From NCBI RefSeq assembly GCF_013280595.1, contig NZ_JAAATY010000005.1, positions 328,959 through 392,958 on the forward strand: 64,000 bases of DNA, read 5' to 3'. The notes beneath the pieces are model-generated. The model was not told the DNA's origin, did no database searches, and saw nothing but the letters and a program-made list of their open reading frames with translations. This DNA is from Kibdelosporangium persicum. Lineage in GTDB: Bacteria; Actinomycetota; Actinomycetes; Mycobacteriales; Pseudonocardiaceae. This document shows positions 60,182-64,000 of the stretch, one piece after another. The translations under genes and the position numbers were made by a program. The first letter of the stretch is position 1. Every line of letters starts with the position of its first letter.

Positions 60182-62188
60182 ATGACTGAGACAGCGCCTG
60201 ATGACGCCGTTACCGCCCCCATCGATGACGGCAGGCCGCACGTGCCGGCCGTGGCAGTATTCGTCGCTGTGGCAGCGGCGCTCGTCGGGATCGCCGCGGT
60301 CATGCTGTTCGGGTGGACGTCCGCGGAGGGCTGGCGGCTGCTGATCGTGCTGGCCATGATCGTCGGCGGAGCGGCGATCGTCCTGCCGGCCGGTGACCCG
60401 GACGTGCGACGGACCTGGGTGCTCGGCCGGTCGGTGCTGACCGGGATCGGCACGGCGAGCGTGCTGCTCGCGGCGTACCTGGCCGGGATCGTGCTGGTCG
60501 GCCTGTCCATTCCGGACGGACCGATCTTCGCTTCACAACAGGCGGAACTGCCGTCACCGGTGACGATTCTGGTGTTGCTGTACGGCGTTCCGCTGATCGC
60601 GCTGATCGTCCTGGCGGTCCGCGGGCTGGCGGCGGGGCTGGCCGGCGCAGGCGTCGTCGCGCCCGTCCTGGCCGTGTCGATCATGGCCGCGGCCGGTGCC
60701 GACGCGTCGGTGGTCGCGATCTCGTCGCTGGTCGTGGCGATCGCGTGCGTCCCGCTGGCGCTGTTCTCGGCCGCACAGTGGGGCAGGTTCGCGACGCTGG
60801 TCGGTCTGATGGCAGCGTCGTTCGCGGTCGGCGCCGGGGTGTCGCCGTTCGGGACGCTGGCGACCAGCACGTCCCGTCCTGCGGCGAAGGCGACCGAGGC
60901 AGAGGCCGCAGTCGGTACGCTGCCGGCTGGTCTGGTCCCGGTGGTGCTGATCGGTGCCCTCGGCGCGGCGGCCGTACTGCTGGCTCTCGCCGTGTCACGC
61001 CGGGACACCGCCGGCGGACTGGTCGGTGCCGCCCTGTTCACGGTGCCTCCGGCCGCTCTGCTGATCCCCACGCTGATGACCGGGGAAGGCCTCGACGTGA
61101 CCAGGTCGTTGGCGCTCGCCGCGGTTCCGCTTGCCGTGCTGCTGATCGCACTGGTCGCGTGGCGGGTTTCGGCTTTGCGTGACGTCTGCGCACGGATCTT
61201 GCGGCTGCCGGCCGCGCACCCGGCGGGGTTCGCCGCCGCGGCCGGGGTCGCGGCAGTGGTCCTGGTGGTGCACAGTCTTCCGGCCTTCGGTTTCCCCGGC
61301 CGGGTTTCCGGTGTGATCACGCTGGTGGTGCTGGCCGCGGCGGCGGTGCTGGCGGTGCGGCTGCCGGGCACGCCGGGCGCGGTGCTGGCCGGAGCGACGC
61401 TGGCCGGCCTGCAACTCGGTGCGCCGTGGCTGCGAGTGATCAACGGCGACAGCGGTTTCCGGAACGGTTCCACGGAGTGGCGGATCGCCGCCATCGTCGG
61501 GCTGGTCGTCGCCGTCGCCGCCGTGGTGGTGCTGGTCTCCCGGCACCGGCGGGCAGGGGTCTGGGCGGCTGCCGTCTATCTGCTCGCCGGGACCATGGCC
61601 AACCTGCTGTGGGCGCTGCTGGGCGCGGACCGGCTGGTGTCCGGCCGCAGCGGCGCTCTTGAGGCGATCATAATTGTGGTACTGCCGCTGCTGGTGCTCG
61701 GCGTGCCCGCGGCGATCGCGGCACTGCGCGGAAGCGCCGCCGGTCAGGCCGCCGGGGCGGTGCTGGTGGCCGTGGGTGCGTTCATCCCGCTGAATGCCGC
61801 GATCAGTGAGCTGCCCTCCGGCGGCGGCCCGACTGCCGAGGTCGCACTGCAGTTCTCGCTCGCCCCCTTCACCCCGACCAACGCACAGGGCGTCGCGCGG
61901 CTGCTCGAAGCCGGTCCGTGGACACTGGCCGGTGTCCTGGCGATGCTGGCGCTTCTCCTGGTGTTGCTGGCATCCACGGCACGGCGTGCGTCCGCGCCGC
62001 TCACCGCCGCCGGTGCGCTCGCCGTGCTCGTCGCCTCCCAGGTCATCACGCTCTCCGCGTTGGAGGTGTGGGGCCTGGATGCCACCGAACTCGCCCTGGG
62101 GATCTTCGTCGCGGTCGCCGCGGTTCTCGGCCTGGTGGCCATCCTGACGGCAATCGCCGCAGGCGAACGACGCCATCCGCCCACGTAA
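60182..62188 (+). CDS. Polytopic membrane protein of unknown function
   Basis: This 668-residue protein has about 16-18 hydrophobic helices separated by very short loops, and a short acidic N-terminus. It has no recognisable transporter motif, catalytic motif or large soluble domain. It is divergent from the kinase operon (113-base gap) and may belong to the same regulon. Palindrome copy 4 begins 3 bases after its stop. Confidence 0.7.
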   Translation: MTETAPDDAVTAPIDDGRPHVPAVAVFVAVAAALVGIAAVMLFGWTSAEGWRLLIVLAMIVGGAAIVLPAGDPDVRRTWVLGRSVLTGIGTASVLLAAYLAGIVLVGLSIPDGPIFASQQAELPSPVTILVLLYGVPLIALIVLAVRGLAAGLAGAGVVAPVLAVSIMAAAGADASVVAISSLVVAIACVPLALFSAAQWGRFATLVGLMAASFAVGAGVSPFGTLATSTSRPAAKATEAEAAVGTLPAGLVPVVLIGALGAAAVLLALAVSRRDTAGGLVGAALFTVPPAALLIPTLMTGEGLDVTRSLALAAVPLAVLLIALVAWRVSALRDVCARILRLPAAHPAGFAAAAGVAAVVLVVHSLPAFGFPGRVSGVITLVVLAAAAVLAVRLPGTPGAVLAGATLAGLQLGAPWLRVINGDSGFRNGSTEWRIAAIVGLVVAVAAVVVLVSRHRRAGVWAAAVYLLAGTMANLLWALLGADRLVSGRSGALEAIIIVVLPLLVLGVPAAIAALRGSAAGQAAGAVLVAVGAFIPLNAAISELPSGGGPTAEVALQFSLAPFTPTNAQGVARLLEAGPWTLAGVLAMLALLLVLLASTARRASAPLTAAGALAVLVASQVITLSALEVWGLDATELALGIFVAVAAVLGLVAILTAIAAGERRHPPT

Positions 62189-62190
62189 AC

Positions 62191-62238
62191 CCTCGTGAGT
62201 GTTTATCAGGGTTAGAACACGGATAAACGCTCACGAGG
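62191..62238. repeat. 48-bp palindromic repeat, copy 4
   Basis: The left arm (62191-62207) is identical to the other copies; the right arm (62222-62238) has one change (AACGCT instead of AACACT). The loop is AGGGTTAGAACACG. It lies between convergent genes, 3 bases after one stop and 11 bases from the other. Confidence 0.9.
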
Positions 62239-62248
62239 GGGGTTGGGG

Positions 62249-64000
62249 CTACTTGTACACGCGGACCCAGTCGACCTCGAACACCGCCGGGCGCAGGCCG
62301 CCGTCGCCGGTGAAGTTGTCGAGCTGGATGTTGAGGTGTCCCGAGGGCATCGCCTGGATGTCCCCGCGGTCGGAGCCCGCACCGCCGGACAACCGGAACC
62401 ATTCGACCCCGTCGACGTAGCCGACCAGCGCCTCGGACGTCCACTCGAACGCGAAGTTGTGCCACTGCGTCATGTCCACCGGGCACAGATCGCGGCGTTC
62501 CTTGCGATCGGTCGGACTCTTCGGGTAGTGCAGGAACGCCGTCAGGCACTGCGCGTCCGGGTCGGAGTACTCGACCCAGTCGTACTCGCCGTTCTCCAGG
62601 CGGTTGCCCGCGGTCGGCCAGATCAGGTGCAGCGCGTGGTAGAGCCCGCCGCTCGTGCCGATGTTGCGGGAGCGCGACCGGATTTCCCACCGGCCATACT
62701 GGGCGTCACGCTTCTGCCTCAGCCAGCCCGAGTCGCCGTTCGCCTCGCCACGCATGGTGAGCATGCCGTCCGCGACGGTGCTGTTCTTCGCGCAGCGACG
62801 TCCGTTCCCGGCGTGACCTTCCCAGCATCCGGCCGTGCCGCCGACATCGCCCGTCGGCACGGCCCACTTCACCGGGTCGACCGGGCCGGTGTAGTCGAAC
62901 TCGTCGGAGATCGGCTCCGGTGTGCCCCAGCCGTACCGCACGGCGGCCTGTGTCTGGTCGGCTGCCTCGTCGTCGTGGGTGACGGCGAGGTTGTAGATCT
63001 TCACCTCGCCGTAGTTGCTGTTGCTGCACGGCGACGCGTTGCCACAGTTGGCCTGGGTGTACGCACCGGCCTTGAAATAGCCGCCGGAGAAGGACTTCGA
63101 CAGCGTGGCCTGCAGTACACCGTTGTAGTAGGCCTTGATCTGACCGTCGGAGACCACGAACTTGGCCTGGAACCTGGTCCCGAGCACGTAGTTGTCCGTC
63201 ACCAGCTTGTGCTTGTTGTTGCCGTCGGTGATGTAGAGCTTGCTGCCCTCCAACCGGAAGACCGAGACATCGTTCTCGGCGTCATGGATCTGCCCGGCGA
63301 CGATGTTCGGCCGCCCCTGCGGCACCGCGGTGATGGCCTGGTCGATCACCATCGTGTGCGTACCCGACGTCGAGGACCAGCTGGCCTTCGAACTGCCCGA
63401 CATCTCCCGCAACTCCGAACGCGGATAGTTCGATCCGCTGGTGGTCACGCCGTTGACCGCCGCCCGGAACTGCACCGCCGTGCAGTCCGGGGCAGCCCGG
63501 AACCACGGGTCGATCGAATACGTGGCCAGCTCCGGCTGCTCGACGTTCAGCGGCTTCTCCTCCTCGCCGATCGGCAGCCCGATGTACCAGTTACGCAGGT
63601 CCAGCACGTCGGCCGGGTAGTCACACTCCCCACCACCCCCACCACCGTCAGCACCGTTGACGACCGTCTCGGTGATGCTGGTCCAGTCGTTGGACGTGTT
63701 GCCGTGCCCCACGACACGCACATACCGGGCAGAGCCGTCCGCGAAGTCGTAGTTCTGCGGCTGGAGTGTGGTGCCACTGCTGGTTTTGCCCGCCAGCACA
63801 GTCGTCCACGACGACCCGTCACCGGACAGCTGCACGTCGAAGGTGTCCCGCCGGGTGTCGCCCTTGTGCCAGGCGATGGACACCGACCCGACCGTCTGCG
63901 CCGAGCCGAGGTCGTACCGGATCCACACCCCGTCACCCTCAGCCGACCACCGGGTGGTCAGATCCCCATCGATCGTGTTGGCCGGGACGTTGCCGTCATC
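62249..64000 (-). CDS. CBM32-PL7 alginate lyase-GH16 fusion (5' end outside the window)
   Basis: The visible part has 583 residues and is open at 64000. It begins within an F5/8-type C (CBM32-like) domain (VPANTIDGDLTTRWSAEGDG, VWIRYDLGSAQTVGSVSIAW), then a Gly linker. A PL7 alginate lyase domain follows with the three family motifs YPRSELREM, AGQIHDAEN and YFKAGAYTQ. The C-terminal 210 residues are GH16-like with the catalytic pattern GEYDWVEYSD and FAFEWTSEALVGYVDGVEWF. It joins a lyase and a glycoside hydrolase in one secreted protein. The start and signal peptide lie beyond the window. Confidence 0.88.
   Translation of the reverse strand, partial: DDGNVPANTIDGDLTTRWSAEGDGVWIRYDLGSAQTVGSVSIAWHKGDTRRDTFDVQLSGDGSSWTTVLAGKTSSGTTLQPQNYDFADGSARYVRVVGHGNTSNDWTSITETVVNGADGGGGGGECDYPADVLDLRNWYIGLPIGEEEKPLNVEQPELATYSIDPWFRAAPDCTAVQFRAAVNGVTTSGSNYPRSELREMSGSSKASWSSTSGTHTMVIDQAITAVPQGRPNIVAGQIHDAENDVSVFRLEGSKLYITDGNNKHKLVTDNYVLGTRFQAKFVVSDGQIKAYYNGVLQATLSKSFSGGYFKAGAYTQANCGNASPCSNSNYGEVKIYNLAVTHDDEAADQTQAAVRYGWGTPEPISDEFDYTGPVDPVKWAVPTGDVGGTAGCWEGHAGNGRRCAKNSTVADGMLTMRGEANGDSGWLRQKRDAQYGRWEIRSRSRNIGTSGGLYHALHLIWPTAGNRLENGEYDWVEYSDPDAQCLTAFLHYPKSPTDRKERRDLCPVDMTQWHNFAFEWTSEALVGYVDGVEWFRLSGGAGSDRGDIQAMPSGHLNIQLDNFTGDGGLRPAVFEVDWVRVYK

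Overview
The window is about 70% GC, uses GTG/TTG starts freely, packs genes with 4-base ATGA/GTGA overlaps, and is rich in actinobacterial families (BTAD/AfsR-type regulators, ANTAR and SpoIIE signalling proteins, DUF3040, DUF3618, DUF4235, CsbD-like, large LuxR ATPases, nSTAND-WD40 kinases). It is a chromosomal segment of a filamentous actinomycete, most plausibly Pseudonocardiales; this is inferred from gene content, not from a database match. I saw no rRNA, tRNA, CRISPR array, transposase, integrase or phage structural gene.

Layout. (1) 1-5.8 kb: plant-polysaccharide locus, with an anchored carbohydrate-binding protein, a LacI regulator with a perfect 18-bp operator, a GH35 beta-galactosidase and a secreted GH30 galactanase-like enzyme with a ricin-type lectin domain. 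(2) 5.9-14.3 kb: stress and partner-switching island, with MOSC, DUF3040, STAS-ANTAR-GAF, DUF2231, a SpoIIE phosphatase with an in-frame STAS remnant behind its stop, an RsbW-like kinase, GAF-ANTAR, STAS, a CsbD-like protein and a lipoprotein. (3) 14.4-15.9 kb: overlapping operon of a Cys-Cys protein, MerR and YnfA, then a VOC protein. (4) 16.0-21.8 kb: a block bounded by two inverted arrays of the same 22-bp repeat, holding a decayed PL9 pectate lyase, PL1 and PL3 pectate lyases and a divergent nitrilase/winged-helix pair; just outside it a truncated dehydrogenase start abuts the second array. (5) 21.9-28.6 kb: decayed multicopper oxidase, quinone oxidoreductase, frameshifted MFS pump, Dabb and SnoaL proteins, and a LuxR-type ATPase. 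(6) 28.6-38.1 kb: two two-component systems, a lipoprotein hydrolase, a macro-domain protein, DUF998, the holin-X/DUF3618/DUF4235 trio and an LLM oxidoreductase. (7) 38.2-47.0 kb: candidate peptide-natural-product locus, with a DUF885 peptidase, an AfsR-like regulator, and an operon of a 34-residue peptide, a SagB-type dehydrogenase and an MFS exporter, divergent from an esterase. (8) 47.0-51.0 kb: DUF4396 protein behind CsoR-like operators, and a second AfsR-like regulator. (9) 51.0-60.1 kb: a MarR/SnoaL pair with three operators, then a six-gene minus-strand run (two membrane coiled-coil proteins, a kinase-nSTAND-WD40 giant, an FHA protein, a PfkB kinase and SurE). (10) 60.2-64 kb: a polytopic membrane protein and a secreted CBM-PL7-GH16 fusion that runs off the window.

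Two repeat families stand out: a 48-bp palindrome present four times (5777, 28627, 34214, 62191), and the 22-bp repeat arrays at 15972 and 21744. Several genes are visibly broken (PL9, multicopper oxidase, alcohol dehydrogenase, MFS, STAS). The best candidates for an undescribed system are the SagB/short-peptide operon, which has no YcaO cyclase in the window, and the kinase-STAND/FHA/PfkB/SurE operon.
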